A stretch of DNA of 64,000 nt from Dallia pectoralis (lineage: Eukaryota > Chordata > Actinopteri > Esociformes > Umbridae): contig CM055758.1 of NCBI GenBank assembly GCA_029465975.1, positions 11,755,326 through 11,819,325 on the forward strand, written 5' to 3'. The first letter of the stretch is position 1, and every line of letters starts with the position of its first letter. The notes under the pieces are model-generated. The model was given only the letters and a program-made list of their open reading frames with translations, was not told the origin of the DNA and ran no database searches. Positions 1 through 13,073 of the stretch are shown here, in pieces. Made by a program: the position numbers and the translations under genes.

Positions 1-227
1 TGCCCCGCAGTACACGTGTTGATGTGGCTGAATTTATAAGAATGCCTCTAAACTCAGCCGCAATATTTCATATTTGAGTCATTCGAGGACAATTTTGGTC
101 GTGGATGGGAGATGGAGGGTCAATTTCTAATTTAGAGATGAAAACGTTTCAGAAACCATTTATCAATGTTGCTCTTGCTAATGTTTTGTTATTTACACAA
201 AAAAATTAAGGAAGGAACTATAAATAT

Positions 228-233
228 TTTATT
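228..233 (-). terminator. gramd2b: Candidate poly(A) signal of gramd2b
   Basis: TTTATT on the plus strand reads AATAAA on the gramd2b strand, about 520 nt beyond the stop codon. The A/T-rich span 234-750 would be the 3' UTR; I see no coding sequence in it. Use of this signal is inferred from position only. Confidence 0.5.
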
Positions 234-750
234 GTCATGTCTGTTACATAAACGTTTCAAACAGTACACTTTGCTAAAACTACCATTTTGTTAACAGAGA
301 ACATTGAAATAGATGGACCCTCAGACTTAAAGCACTCATACATTATTACATCCCATTATCATTTAGAACCTTCTCAAATACAGTACTAGACATAGATAGC
401 TTAAGCTGATCTGTTACCTACGCTAAACTTTGCCACTAGCCCCCAAACTTGCAACACCCAACTTCAATATACATGAAGAATCTTTGAGATATTTAGCATC
501 GTTTCAATGAGGAGCACCTTGAACTAGCTAGTTGCCGAATTATCTCAACTACTCTATTAGATATATAAAGAATGAGTTTTGTCCTGAGAAGAGAAGAATT
601 GTACTGCTATTGCACAATTAAGCCATGTTTTTATCCTCCAATGTGTCCATCTGCTGTTTGGGAACAGATCGACGATCTTATTGGGCTTTTTTACTGCCTT
701 TGTAAGGAAATGTCACTTCCATCCAACAGCAAAAGAAATTGGTCCGTCAG

Positions 751-3675
751 TCAGGTCTCTTCAAGTAGCTTCCTGAGATTTCTCTGAATCTGGTTTGGTA
801 GAAATATTAAACATTAATTAAAACATGCAGTTAATTAATAAACAGACCTCTAAAGAATAGCATATGGCAGAAAATACCCATGCACTGTACACAATCCGAA
901 ATATGTTATCTGGAAAACAGCAATTAGCTTGGATGCCATCAAATTGTTTTACAAAATGTGTTAATTTTTGTGGAAATAAAATAGGATATTTCTGTTTACA
1001 GAACATTTTACAGGTTCTCCATTATTTGGCAGCACATTTGTTTATCACACATTATAAGTGTTTAGTTTCGTCAAGACCAAGGGTGAAAATATCATATTAT
1101 GTCCAACAATACATTTGAACAATGAAAGTGTTGTGAGTTGGTTTAATGGGTAGCCTATATATCTATATCTGTATGGATTTCCTGTGGCATTTTTGACTGA
1201 ATATACTTTTTAGCATGACTAAATAATCCAGTAGGCTATAAAACCCAAACTAGCACATCATGAGACGTAAAAAATAACCTTGGACATGGTTTATGTTATT
1301 ACATAAAACACATCAAATCTATGGCAGAAAGTATCTCTGGTATGGAAGCTAGAGAATTACTTTTAACCACGCCTCTCAGACACCACGCCTCTCAGACACC
1401 ATGTCCACTAGCTAAATTTTTATGAAACCGCTTATCCATTAAGATCTAATAAACATAGAAGAAAAAGCCAAATGGTGCCGCTATAACATTATTTCCAGCA
1501 AAACGAAATTGGATCGAAACTTGTGCCATGTCATATTGAGTAGTTGCAAGGTTAGTGGCAAAGCTGATTACGTGGCATGTTTGAGCTGTTCTATTTGGCA
1601 ACGGCATAAGATACACATGCAAACATAACTCAAGAGCTACGCAAACTAGGCTAAGTCCTGTAACTATTAGCTTCATACAGTGAACTTTAATGAAATAGTG
1701 ACCAGGGTCATTAAACACAGTGACCAGGGGGTTGACCATTTATTTAGTTGACAACAAACCTTTTCTAGTTTAAACAAGTTTGTAGACAGCTCCAGATTAA
1801 TTTCTGCGTTGATGTTTGCCTGTGATCTGTGTAGCAGAACGTTTCTGAAATAAAATATATATAGAATTAGTTGTCAATTAAATTCAGTATATAGGTGAAT
1901 TAACTTTTCAGCTAAGGTGATTAGAACACAATTAATGTATTGTTTTACTGCAATAAATGTAAATGCTTCATATTTAATATAATTGGCTGCATTTTTTTAT
2001 ATATATAGTGTCTTACAGTGTATTCAAACCATTGTCAAATCACATATATTACTACATTTCATATGGAGATAAACTTGTTTTGAAATCTTGCAAGCAATAT
2101 TTTTCTGTTGGCAGGGGTCTGAATACACTGTCTGACATCACTTTTCTACAGAATGAAAGTTTTGAAGTTTTTATATTTGAAAAGTCTGTCTGGACTCATA
2201 AAGGTTTTCTTAACAGTTTGTAATGCAATATTACAAATGTCATGCATAATAACAAAAGTTACTGAATACCAGGGCTTTTATGGCTGGATTACAATTGTAT
2301 TGCAATTGTTAATCTATGCAATATTTTTAAGTGTGTTAAGTTTAGTGGCAGTTCTTACTCATTGCGTTCATACACTCCCATGGGACCCAATGAGTTCAGT
2401 CGCTTTTCAAGAGCCAGAATCTTAAAGGCCATGTAGCACGACGACAGGACAAGGACAATTACTCTGGAAAAGACACAAACCCTTAATGACGACGGAAATC
2501 TTGACTAATATCTTAGCTGGTGAGAAACTATTGTTTTCAATGTGATTCCCACAACCAACAGAACCCAGGACACGTCAGCCACTTCACTTGTTATGACATG
2601 CTTGACAACAAGTGAAAATATTTGCTACAAGACTTGCCAGATGACTATTAAAAGGTGACTCACAGGAACAAATAGATGAGCAGAAGTGTGTTTAATGACA
2701 CTGGCTTTAGTGATCTGTCTTTGTCTACCACCCCCTGCTGGACAGGCTTGGTAGGCCCTACTGTTGAAACAAGAAGTGTACAGCCAATGATAACAAAGAG
2801 GCAATTTCTTTTCCAGAAAAAGAAAAAACCATTCTTAAACAACACTAGCAATTGCTGCATGCTTAACATAGTTTGCTGTATTATTGCCTTCATCTTCAGA
2901 AAACATTCCCCCTGGAACGTAATATAAGAATGCAAAAGAATAAATTGTTCTCCTGTGTTAAAGTCTCATACCATTCTGATGTCCGGCTGAATGCTTCTGG
3001 TTGGGCGTCTGGAGGTGGATGTCTGCATGTACTGCCACTTCACCATTATTCATAGCACTCAGAAAAGTGTCTGGGATACTGGGAAACTCTGGTCAAACAA
3101 ACACATAATGCTGTCAGAACAGTGCAGGCCACAAATATGTAAATATTTAACATGGTTTACAGAATTGTCATACATCTCCTCTTCAAAATGCCAGATGTGG
3201 TCTTGTAAATAGATACCAAATACATTTTTCCTGTGCCCTGAGGTGCCTGAGAGTAAAAATATAGAAATAATTTCCTTTTGCATGTTGTGTGAAACAATCA
3301 GTATGTGTTTGTCCGATTGTCAAACAAATCTCTTCAAAGGCTAATCTATATTTTGATATTATATTATTCTATATTATAATAGTGTGTTCGGTAATGTCTT
3401 TTTTTTAAACCTGCAGCGTCAGGGAGCGAGAACCCAGCCGCCATTTTCTCGTAGTCTGGGGTCAGGGAGCCGGAGCTGCTGCTCTCTAACATGTCCTGTC
3501 TCCTCTGTCTCACAACCCCATCCAGGTCGGAGAACTCTGCAGAAAAAACCTAGAGACACAGAATATTGGCATTCATTTGTTCCACAAACAGTGTCCCATT
3601 GATATCAGAGAATGATGTACGGATCATGTGTGTACAGAAGAATCCAGTACAACACCCACACAGACACACAAACGT

Positions 3676-3713
<38 letters not shown>

Positions 3714-6700
3714 ATATATAAAGGCCATTGTGTCAGTACTGACCAGAGGAAGTGATGAGGGACACTCAGCACTGAAGCTGTTCTCAGTTGAGGAAGTAAT
3801 AAGGCTGCTCCCGGTATGGTCCCCCTGCAATGGTGTTCAATGAGTTACATGCTAATGCTAATGCTATGGTCCCCCTGCAATGGTGTTCAATGAGTTACAT
3901 GCAAAGGCTAATGCTAATGCTAATGCTATGGTCCCCCTGCAATGGTGTTCAATGAGTTACATGCAAAGGCTAATGCTAATGCTATGGTCCCCCTGCAATG
4001 GTGTTCAATGAGTTACAAATGCAAAGGATAATGCTAATGCAAATGCTATGGTCCCCCTGCAATGGTGTTCAATGGGTTACACATGCAAAGGCTAATGCTA
4101 ATGGTAATGCTATGGTCCCCCTGCAATGGTGTTCAATGAGTTACACATGGAAAGGTCAAACACACAATGCTAATGCTATGGTCCCCCTGCAATGGTGTTC
4201 AATGAGTTAGACATAGAAAGGTCAAACACACAATGCTAATGCTATGGTCCCCCTGCAATGGTGTTCAATGAGTTACACATGCAAAGGCCAAACACACAAT
4301 GCTAATGCTATGGTCCCCCTGCAACAGTGTTCAATGGGTTACACATGCAAAGGCCAAACACACAATGCTAATGCTATGTTCCCCCTGCAATGGTGTTCAA
4401 TGGGTTACACATGCAAAGGCCAAACACACAATGCTAATGCTATGGTCCCCCTGCAATGGTGTTCAATGGGTTACACTTGCAAAGGCCAAACGCTAATGCT
4501 AATGCTATTGTCTCCCTGCAATGGTGTTCAATGAGTTACACTTGCAAAGGCCAAACACACAATGCTAATGCTATGGTCCCCCTGCAATGGTGTTCAATGG
4601 GTTACACATGCAAAGGCCAAACACACAATGCTAATGCTATGGTCCCCCTGCAATGGTGTTCAATGGGTTACACTTGCAAAGGCCAAACGCACGATGCTAA
4701 TGCTAATGCTATGGTCCCCCTGCAATGGTGTTCAATGAGTTACACATCCAAAGGCCAAACGCACGATGCTAATGCTAATGCTATGTTGTCCTCTACCAAG
4801 GAAATCTGGGGTACAGGTTAAGAGGTGTGGCCTATTTACTCACTTGTGATTTCTCTGGTTCTACTATGTATGTTGTTTTTACAGAAAAGTGTGGAATAAT
4901 GTGTTTTATTGTTTTTCACAAGTGCATTGACTGGCACATGAAGTGATCAAAATAGTTAGCAGAGACGTAATAAATGAACACGTTTGCTGGATGCTTGGAT
5001 AAGGTACAGTTAACTCTCTATAACTCAGGATGCAATTTAGCAGACAAAACAAACGAGGACAAACAGCAGTGACATAATGCACACACCTACTCATATGTAG
5101 AGTACAATATTACAGCACATAAACACTAATGCTGCAGTCCTCTATCACTAATATGCAACAGCAAAAGTGAGGGGGGGCATTTCTACTAATTTCCTACTTA
5201 TTTTGTCCGCTGGTAGCTTTAATACAGATAAGATAATTAAGATATTTTAAACGAAATTATTTAACACAATTTGACAACTAGAAATAATTGGTGGGAAAAG
5301 GAAAACAAGAATTAAGAACTTACATCCAGATGAACACAGATGGATTTCAGGAGTTTATAGGTTGTATCTCGCGATAGGAATGAGGCAAATACATGCTGGG
5401 AAAATAAGTGTACATTTGTCATGACAACAATATAATAAAAGTGATATTAGTTCAAGCTACTACCTAGTGAAAGATTCAATTTCTTTATTTAGATTTAGTT
5501 ATAATAATGTTTTCTTGTACTTTAACATGTGGCTAATGCTAAAACTGGGAGTAAAAACACTTAAATAAACCTCTCAAACACACTGTTAAAACAAATAAAC
5601 TGCAGGATGATTTAAACTATTTAAATGAAGTCTATAACACAAATAAATGTGGAGGAATTAGGTGTTCCACAGTAAATAACCATGTAATGTGACTGATATA
5701 GACACACACCATCCTTTTGTTCTTCAATCTAAAATCTGTATTTTTATTTTTGAGTAGCAAAGAATACTAGTAAAGGGAAAATACTTCACTGATATATTTG
5801 AAGTAATAATACATTTATTTACATAGAAATCTGGAAACCAGAGTATGATAGTGGTCTTACCCGCTCATTTGTGGTGGTGATAACGAGGGCATTTGGCACC
5901 AAAATGGCAGTTTTTGTCTTCTTGATATGAGTAACAGAATGTACAGGAATGGCAACCTGGAAAAGAGAAATGCTTTACTCTACTTTGAACCTATTTAACA
6001 AGAAAAGAATGTCAGCTGGATAACCCTGCCTGGATACAATAGTGGTATCAGACGAGTGTGAATGTCAGATGGAAAACCCTGCCTGGATACAATAGTGATA
6101 TCAGACGAGTGTGAATGTCAGCTGGATAACCCTGCCTGGATACAATAGTGATATCAGACGAGTGTGAATGTCAGATGGAAAACCCTGCCTGGATACAATA
6201 GTGATATCAGACGAGTGTGAATGTCAGCTGGATTACCCTGCCTGGATACAATAGTGGTATCAGACGAGTGTGAATGTCAGATGGAAAACCCTGCCTGGAT
6301 ACAATAGTGCTATCTGACGAGTGTGAATCAATTGTTGAGTGACATCAGTGAACCACCAAATGAATTTCACAATATATTATTTTAAACTAAAGGGTAGATG
6401 TTTCATACGCTATAAAACAAGAATACAAGAACACGCCACACCTTAGTATCTCTGCCGAAGACTTTGGAATGAAAACAGATCCAGTAATCAGAGACAAACA
6501 TTTTGCCCTGGTAGAGCATGTCCTTCTGTAATGCACAGGTGTAACCTGAAGAGACAAAACAGAAAAAGTCAGGCCAAATATATTCTGTAGACACAAAAAG
6601 ACATAAATACTCTATACTCTATTTATTTATTGATAAAGGTTGTATTATTGTATTATTGTCTATATTACCGTACTTACTTTGTTTCAGCAACTCATCCTTA

Positions 6701-9700
6701 CTGATTTCTTTAAATATTTTATGGTACTGGGTATTTGTCTTGGATATCTGCAAGACAACAAAACACCTCAAAATGTAGATAATGTAACTTGGTGAGGATA
6801 CCTTTCTTGACATAAAAATACACAGACGAGCCAAAACAGTATAACCACTCACAGGTGAAGCAAATAATATGTACCGGTAATTTTCTCCTAACAAGGACAC
6901 ATATCAAGGTCTGGAAAGATTAGATAGTAAGCAAACAATCAGTTACATAGTGAATGTGTTAGATGCAAAAGAAATGGGCAAGTTAAACAAATTGTCTAGA
7001 CAAATTAGCCATTGTCCAGATGGCAGAGTGGGTCAGAGTATTTCTGAAACGGCAAGGCTGTGGGGTTCTCCCAGGCAGCAGTGGTGAGGCCCTACCGACA
7101 GTGGTCATGAGGGACAAACAAGGCTATCACATATGGGTCGAACCAACAGAAGGTCTACTGTCATACAGATAATGTCATTATTATTATGGGAGGAATACAT
7201 TGCACCCTGCTGCATATAGGGCTGCATAGTCACAAACAGTGCCCATGTTGACAACTGTTCACTGGCAAAAGCGCCCCCTGTTTGGCAGCATGCAGAGGTC
7301 CATCAGTGTGAGTGTCAGCTCACATGTGTAAGCTTATATTGATTAGTACTGTGCCAGGGATATGGTTGAAACAACATAAACATTTTTATTTAATTGGCGT
7401 AATATGAAGTATAAACGCACCTGGCTGGACTGGGTTTTCTTTCTTCTTTCAAACTTAGTTTCACAGTCACTTGGAGTTTGTATTGGGGGCAGTTGCTCTA
7501 CAGCTTTGAATCTTAAAAGGGCACAAGATTAACATGCATTAGCTTATTGAAGCACAGTAGGCAACCATATAGCAAGTGCTTGACAAAAAAACAATGACCT
7601 GAAGACAGATATCTTGAACAGAATAGACGGGAACAAATAGATGTTGTTCTGTTATCAGTGTCAATGATACTTCCTCTTTGACTCCCATTTAAATTAAATA
7701 TTGTTTACCTGAGGATCTACAGCAGTAGGAACACACGCAACTCCCATTGAAATTAAATATTGTTTACCTGAGAATCCACAGCAGTAGGAACACAAGCAAC
7801 TCCCATTGAAATTAAATATTGGTTACCTGAGAATCCACAGCAGTAGGAACACAAGCAACTCCCATTGAAATTAAATATTATTTACCTGAGGATCTACAGC
7901 AGTAGAAACACACGCAACTCCCATTGAAATTAAATATTGTTTACCTGAGGATCTACAGCAGTAGAAACACACGCAACTCCCATTGAAATTAAATATTGTT
8001 TACCTGAGGATCTACAGCAGTAGAAACACAAGCAACTCCCATTGAGACAACCGGTTCTACCTCGAACATCATGGTAATGTATCAAAGTTGTGTACACAGC
8101 AACATCAATGTTCAGTTTTGCTTGTGTTTATGCTAGTGGAATAAAAGATATCTAAAATGTCTGCCTATTTAAACAATGGAAACATGTATTCTTATTCATA
8201 GGTTGTCTCTTTACATTTATTATCCCTAATTTTTCCAGGTCAACTGTGATTTTTCTCTAGTACACATTAAAATACAAAGAAATTACAGGAAACAACAAAA
8301 GTATTTTCCCAATTAAAAGCAAGAACATTTTAGATATATACATTTATTTATATCGGAATTGAGGTTGTATATATATATATACAACCTCAAAACCTCAATT
8401 AGTGCTGCACGATTAATCGCATCGCAATCGCAATGACAGCCCTTTGCAATTATATGACGGCAAAATGTTGCGATTATAAAAAATAAAAATAAAAAAGTGT
8501 GTGTGAAGACAAACATTCTGAGAACAGTTTGCCAGTTAGCAAAAAAAAAAGATCTGACAGTCTCAGTAAAGGCGTGTGTCGTGTCGCGTGTCGTGTTGCG
8601 TCTCGTGCCGTGTCGCGTGCGTGGTCACTTGCGTGGTCACTTGTGTGTGTGTGTGCGCAGCACGAAAATACCAGAGCGAAGATGGATGCCAAGGAGATCG
8701 ACACTGATCTGGTACCTAAAAGTGTATTTTTATTTAGAAAAAGTTCTAAATAAAAAAAGTAGCAAGCCTTTCCAAGTACCTATTATGACCTGAAAAGGCT
8801 GGAGACCTCATGACACCCAACAGGTCAATTCATACCAAATGAGCAACAATTCACAGGTTTCTCAGCAGGTGTATTCTTACATTGGTAGTTTACACATCAT
8901 CACATGGATACCATCCGCAGGATAACATACCATCACAAAGCACATATTGTTCCCAACTAAGTAAAGATGGCCCAGGTTAGCATCCTGGTTGCAGCATACT
9001 GACAATGCAAACTAGATACAGATTTTTTTCTTTTATGTATATATAGAGTTTGACAAGTGCCTCTCATTAATTCTGGGAGACAGTCTAAACATCAAATGAT
9101 GCAGTAGTTTACAGTTTTGTATATTATTTTGGTCCTTTAATTGCAAAAAAACATACACGGGGAATATTACTACAATGGTAACCATATTTTTCCCCCGACT
9201 GTAATAGTTTGATGAAATACAAATCAATATTGTCCTGATAATCAAACTACTGTATCTACTTGTGTCTATTGTGTTTCTGGAAGCATATTAGACTCACCTC
9301 TCACAAACTTGTCTGAAAATGTCTATGCCTACTTTGTTTCAACCACATGTAATATTAAAAGATAAGAGGCATATATGTTTTAAATTGCCTTCTATTCTAA
9401 ACAAGAGGCTTGTACACAGAATCAAAACTTCTTTATAAAATCCTAATTTTATCAGTTTATCATCGGCAGCGGGTCCTGAGGTCACTGATTCAAATGAATG
9501 AAAAAATCACTTGTAGTTACTAGTGGTTATTGTCACATTGATATCTAGCATACAAACGCAGAAGCCACTAACACAAATGTCAGATTACAGTATAATAGCT
9601 AATGAAACTGCAGATGCAGAATAATCTAATATTCTCTTGAACTGTTCCATGAGATCCAGCCATGATTGCATTCTGATGAATATAAAGACCAGTGGTATCT

Positions 9701-10290
9701 TAATCCAAATAAACCTAATTCCTGTGTGAGAGAATACAGTTCCCTACATGTGTGAACTTTTGGTCTATCTAGCCCTGCACTTGCCCACTTGAATCCGGAG
9801 ATTCATTAATGCTAGCCTAAGCAGGTGGCCAAAGGTTTGTTTATTGTATGTTAGTGCTGTGTGAAACCCAAATTATTAATTGATACACAATGAGTATGGT
9901 ATCTACTGCCTCACCTCATCAGGGGTGGTTTCTTCTTGGTCTCTAGGAGGTCTGACTCAGTATCCACCGATGGCTGAGTGTCCCCAGCAGACCTCCAACT
10001 AGAACTCCTCTTGGGCCTCTCCTCTCCTCCATTCTCCACCTCAGACCTGCAAACATTGCCTATTGTTAGTCAAGCATGATAGAAAGTAGCTACTTTTTTA
10101 AATATAATAATTTGTTTTATTATTTCCATCCAGAAGCAATACATATATCAACATACTGTGTGATTTCACACTTCAAACAAGATATATTTCATACTGGTAT
10201 CAGTATTCTTCACCTCCACATTTTTAACACACAAACCCAAACACACCCATTTTACACAAATCCACCCACAATCACCCACCCGCCCCCACA

Positions 10291-10327
<37 letters not shown>

Positions 10328-13073
10328 ACAGACACACAGACACACAGACACACAGACACACACACACATCCACTTGGTTTCCATCTCTCAGTCACCATAC
10401 CTAGCTCTTATTTTTTAGCCATTAAATTTACAACGCTTCATATATGTCCGGCCACACCTTATTGAATTGTTGCCTTTTGTTCCGGTCCTCGAACATTGAT
10501 TTTTCTATACCTAAATAGTATTTTATTAGTCCTTTCCATTGCTGTAACGATGGGGCCTCTGTATCCTTCCTACTGTAAGAGATAAAGTAGCTCCTTCTAT
10601 TCATGCATCATTCAAAGTTTAACCATATGGGTTAAAATAGAGCGCTGGCTAGGCAGTTTCCATCTTGATGAGGACTTATTATGAAAATATTCCTTTCAAC
10701 AAATCCACATTCAAATTTTCATTAAATGGTTGATTGGGTGAAGGTTTAAATGTTGCTACGAAAAAAACGTAAATTAAAATGCAATTTCTATGGAATTCCT
10801 GTTACATATTTATACACACAGTACTAAGCAAAGGGTTGGGCACACTTACTCATTCAAGGGTATTTTTTATTTTTACTATTTTCCACATTGTATATGATAT
10901 TTAAAAAATAGTTTCAAAACTATGAAATAACATGGCTATAATGTAAAAACTGTACTTGGAAAACAATATTTTTTTACTACCGTTTTATTACTTTCCAGAC
11001 ACTACAGCCAAAATGCACGTAGTTTTTGGAACACTTTATCTATTGTGGCCATAGCAAAAATAAAGTTAAAGCACTGGGCTAAGGTTGGTGCTAGCCTAAA
11101 TAAAATAAATGGTGCTTGCCCTGGCCTAAACTCTTCCTTACCCCATAATGCACATCGCTGATAGCAAGACAATGTTTGGGGTGTATCTGTGACGTTACAC
11201 TACTAACCGTGAATCGTGAAAATATGTAAATGCTACTCCAGAAACCTACCAAACTTCATTCCTACATATCTCCATTCATAAGACAGAATAAATACATGCG
11301 TCAGAACCGAGAACCTTGTAAGAGGTGTGAATCTACCATTAAACGTGACACATTCAGAAGTATAGCAGCTGTCTATTACTTCATCGTCCAACCGCGAAAC
11401 TGGCTCCTTCCTGTGCGAACTAACCAGTGGTTAAATCATTTAATACATTTAAAATAGTTGCGTGGATTATTTGAGTGGACTACCTGGGAAAATATCGTAT
11501 TTATTTACCGGTTTGTTTATAGTGAGGGACACAATATATCCTGGTAAGATGAGTCAATAAGGATTACCTGCCTTTGTTTACAGGAAACATGCTTTTGCCA
11601 TGTTGGGATACTTTACATTTATATTTAGTCTTAACTTAAGCCAATGTAACAATGTGAAGCTAAAGATGTCAACAAGTAAGTATCTGAAATACAAAGGGGA
11701 CAATTCCCAAGTTACTCAAAGGTACTAACACATCTGAACTAAATGATTAGTCGGCCTATGCATGCTATATCAGTCCAGTATGCATCCTATATCAGTCCAG
11801 TATGCATCCTATATCAGTCCAGTATGCATGCTATATCAGTCTAGTATGCATCCTATATCAGTCCAGTATGCATCCTATATCAGTCCAGTATGCATGCTAT
11901 ATCAGTCCAGTATGCACCCTATATCAGTCCAGTATACATCCTATATCAGTCCAGTATGCATGCTATATCAGTCCAGTATGCACCCTATATCAGTCCAGTA
12001 TGCACCCTATATCAGTCCAGTATGCATGCTATATCAGTCCAGTATGCACCCTATATCAGGCCAGTATGCATCCTATATCAGTCCAGTATGCATCCTATAT
12101 CAGTCCAGTATGCATGCTATATCAGTCCAGTATGCACCCTATATCAGTCCAACATGCACCCTATACCAGTCCAGTATACATCCTATATCATTTCAATATG
12201 CACCCTATATCAGTCCAATATGCAACCTATATCAGTCCAGTATGCACCCTATATCAGTCCAGTATGCACCCTATATCAGTCCAGTATGCACCCTATATCA
12301 GTCCAAAATGCACCCTATATCAGGCCAGTATGCATCCTATATCAGTCCAGTATGCACCCTATATCAGTCTAGTATGCACCCTATATCAGTCCAGTATGCA
12401 TCCTATATCAGTCCAGTATGCATCCTATATCAGTCCAGTATGCATCCTATATCAGTCCAGTATGCATCCTATATCAGTCCAGTATGCATCCTATATCAGT
12501 CCAGTATGCATCCTATATTAGAATGACTGAAGCATGCAAATACAAAGTAAACACATGTTTCTAAATATGTATATATGTATATATAAGTTAAGTTTCGATT
12601 AGTTTAGCTGGCTAGCTCAAACAGTGACAACAAAGGAGGAAAATCCTTTGAGAAAACATGTGTTATTGAAACAAACTTCCTATGGAATGTCTTTAACGTT
12701 TCCATTCCAGGCAAACATGAACAGAACATAATAATAAATGCACTGATGTAGATACATGAATGCATGCGAGAATTGCATGCAAACTAAATGTCCGGTTAAG
12801 TTTATAATTATCGGTGCGGAGTACAATGAGAAGCTATCCTAGCTCTGCTATGCATCATAAAGTGGTTAGCGAAGTTTAGCTTGTTAGCAAAGTTGGATAA
12901 ACAGCTAGGCCCTAGATTGGACTTAGTCTTTGTAAAGTTCCACGGTATATATATAATATCAGCACTTACGACACTTGGATCCGCCTCGAGTCTTTCCTGA
13001 CGGGTTTGACCGACTTTACAAGTTGTTCCGGCGTAGATAACGGAGTTCCGACTATGTCTGGTTGTTCAGTCAT
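751..13073 (-). CDS. gramd2b: GRAM domain-containing protein 2B (GRAMD2B/GRAMD3)
   Basis: Fourteen coding exons, in transcript order: 13073-12970, 10046-9915, 7511-7421, 6747-6678, 6545-6442, 5956-5861, 5395-5324, 3824-3740, 3536-3411, 3088-2972, 2757-2664, 2463-2359, 1844-1760 and 789-751. They join in phase to 439 residues, close to the human protein. The start ATG at 13073 precedes a polar N-terminus. The GRAM (PH-like) fold spans about residues 125-223, with the diagnostic GKMFVSDYWICFHSKVFGRD and FLSRDTTYKLLKS motifs. A C-terminal transmembrane segment lies at about 355-377, followed by a short coiled tail ending in KLLEET. The family anchors in the ER and binds membrane lipid through GRAM. 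The exon 8 to 9 junction is ambiguous: a donor at 3739 or 3743 with alternative acceptors; both keep frame. Introns 1, 2, 5 and 7 carry tandem arrays listed separately. Confidence 0.95.
3676..3711. repeat. (CA)n microsatellite
   Basis: An uninterrupted CA run in gramd2b intron 8. On the gene strand it is a GT run lying just downstream of the exon 8 donor at 3734-3743. Confidence 0.95.
3815..4790 (-). repeat. Minisatellite built on the gramd2b exon 8 acceptor
   Basis: About 15 copies of a 48-69 bp unit fill the intron 7 side of exon 8. On the gene strand each unit holds CATTGCAG followed by GGGGACCAT, the same sequence as the real intron 7/exon 8 junction at 3824/3825. Between these cores lie variable numbers of GCATTA hexamers and, in distal units, a TTTGGCC-containing insert. 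The exon-proximal copy is the functional junction; the others are intronic copies of it. Open frames across the array arise from the repeat and are not genes. Confidence 0.95.
6007..6324. repeat. 53-bp tandem repeat, six copies, alternating A/B types
   Basis: Six units of exactly 53 bp in gramd2b intron 5. Odd units read GTCAGCTGGAT and even units read GTCAGATGGAA at the same place, so the array is really three AB dimers. It sits about 50 bp from exon 6 and 120 bp from exon 5. Confidence 0.95.
6940..7165 (+). mobile_element. Degraded Tc1-like transposase fragment
   Basis: The stretch around 7026-7115 translates in pieces to the N-terminal helix-turn-helix region of Tc1 transposases (a GQSISETARL-type helix, then a VVRPYRQW-like segment). 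It has no terminal repeats and is frameshifted. It lies in gramd2b intron 3, opposite to the gene. Confidence 0.6.
7681..8044 (-). repeat. 59-bp tandem repeat, six copies, with splice-like core
   Basis: Six full units at 59-bp spacing plus a partial one, in gramd2b intron 2. On the gene strand each unit carries CCTACTGCTGTAG, then an 8-nt ATCCTCAG (ATTCTCAG in some units), then GTAAAC. This resembles a 3' splice site, a micro-exon and a 5' splice site. Units differ by single substitutions only. Confidence 0.93.
8401..8757 (+). mobile_element. hAT-like DNA transposon remnant
   Basis: It begins AGTGCTGCACGATTAATCGC, a terminal sequence I recognise from fish hAT-type elements. It continues with A-rich and CGTGT-rich low-complexity DNA (8578-8664) and an opening MDAKEIDTDLVPKS reading frame at 8682, similar in style to hAT transposase starts. 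The body and right end are missing. Just before it, 8358-8400 is a near-perfect palindrome around (TA)n, possibly the insertion scar. Confidence 0.5.
10287..10369. repeat. (CA)n / (CACAGA)n compound microsatellite
   Basis: A CA run passing into CACAGA repeats, about 80 bp, in gramd2b intron 1 roughly 240 bp from exon 2. Confidence 0.95.
11762..12519. repeat. 22-bp satellite-like array, about 34 copies
   Basis: A continuous array in gramd2b intron 1, unit AGTATGCATCCTATATCAGT plus CC. The position after ATGCA varies between TCC, TGC and CCC, giving three main unit types in patchy order. Units share ATGCA and TATATCAG. A few units carry private changes (12150-12230). Because three units make 66 bp without stops, long open frames of 160-254 codons exist; they are artefacts. 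Confidence 0.97.

Noticed and set aside
11762..12526. Three overlapping plus-strand frames of 160-254 codons
   Set aside because: The frames are the same 22-bp repeat read in different registers; no protein family signal.
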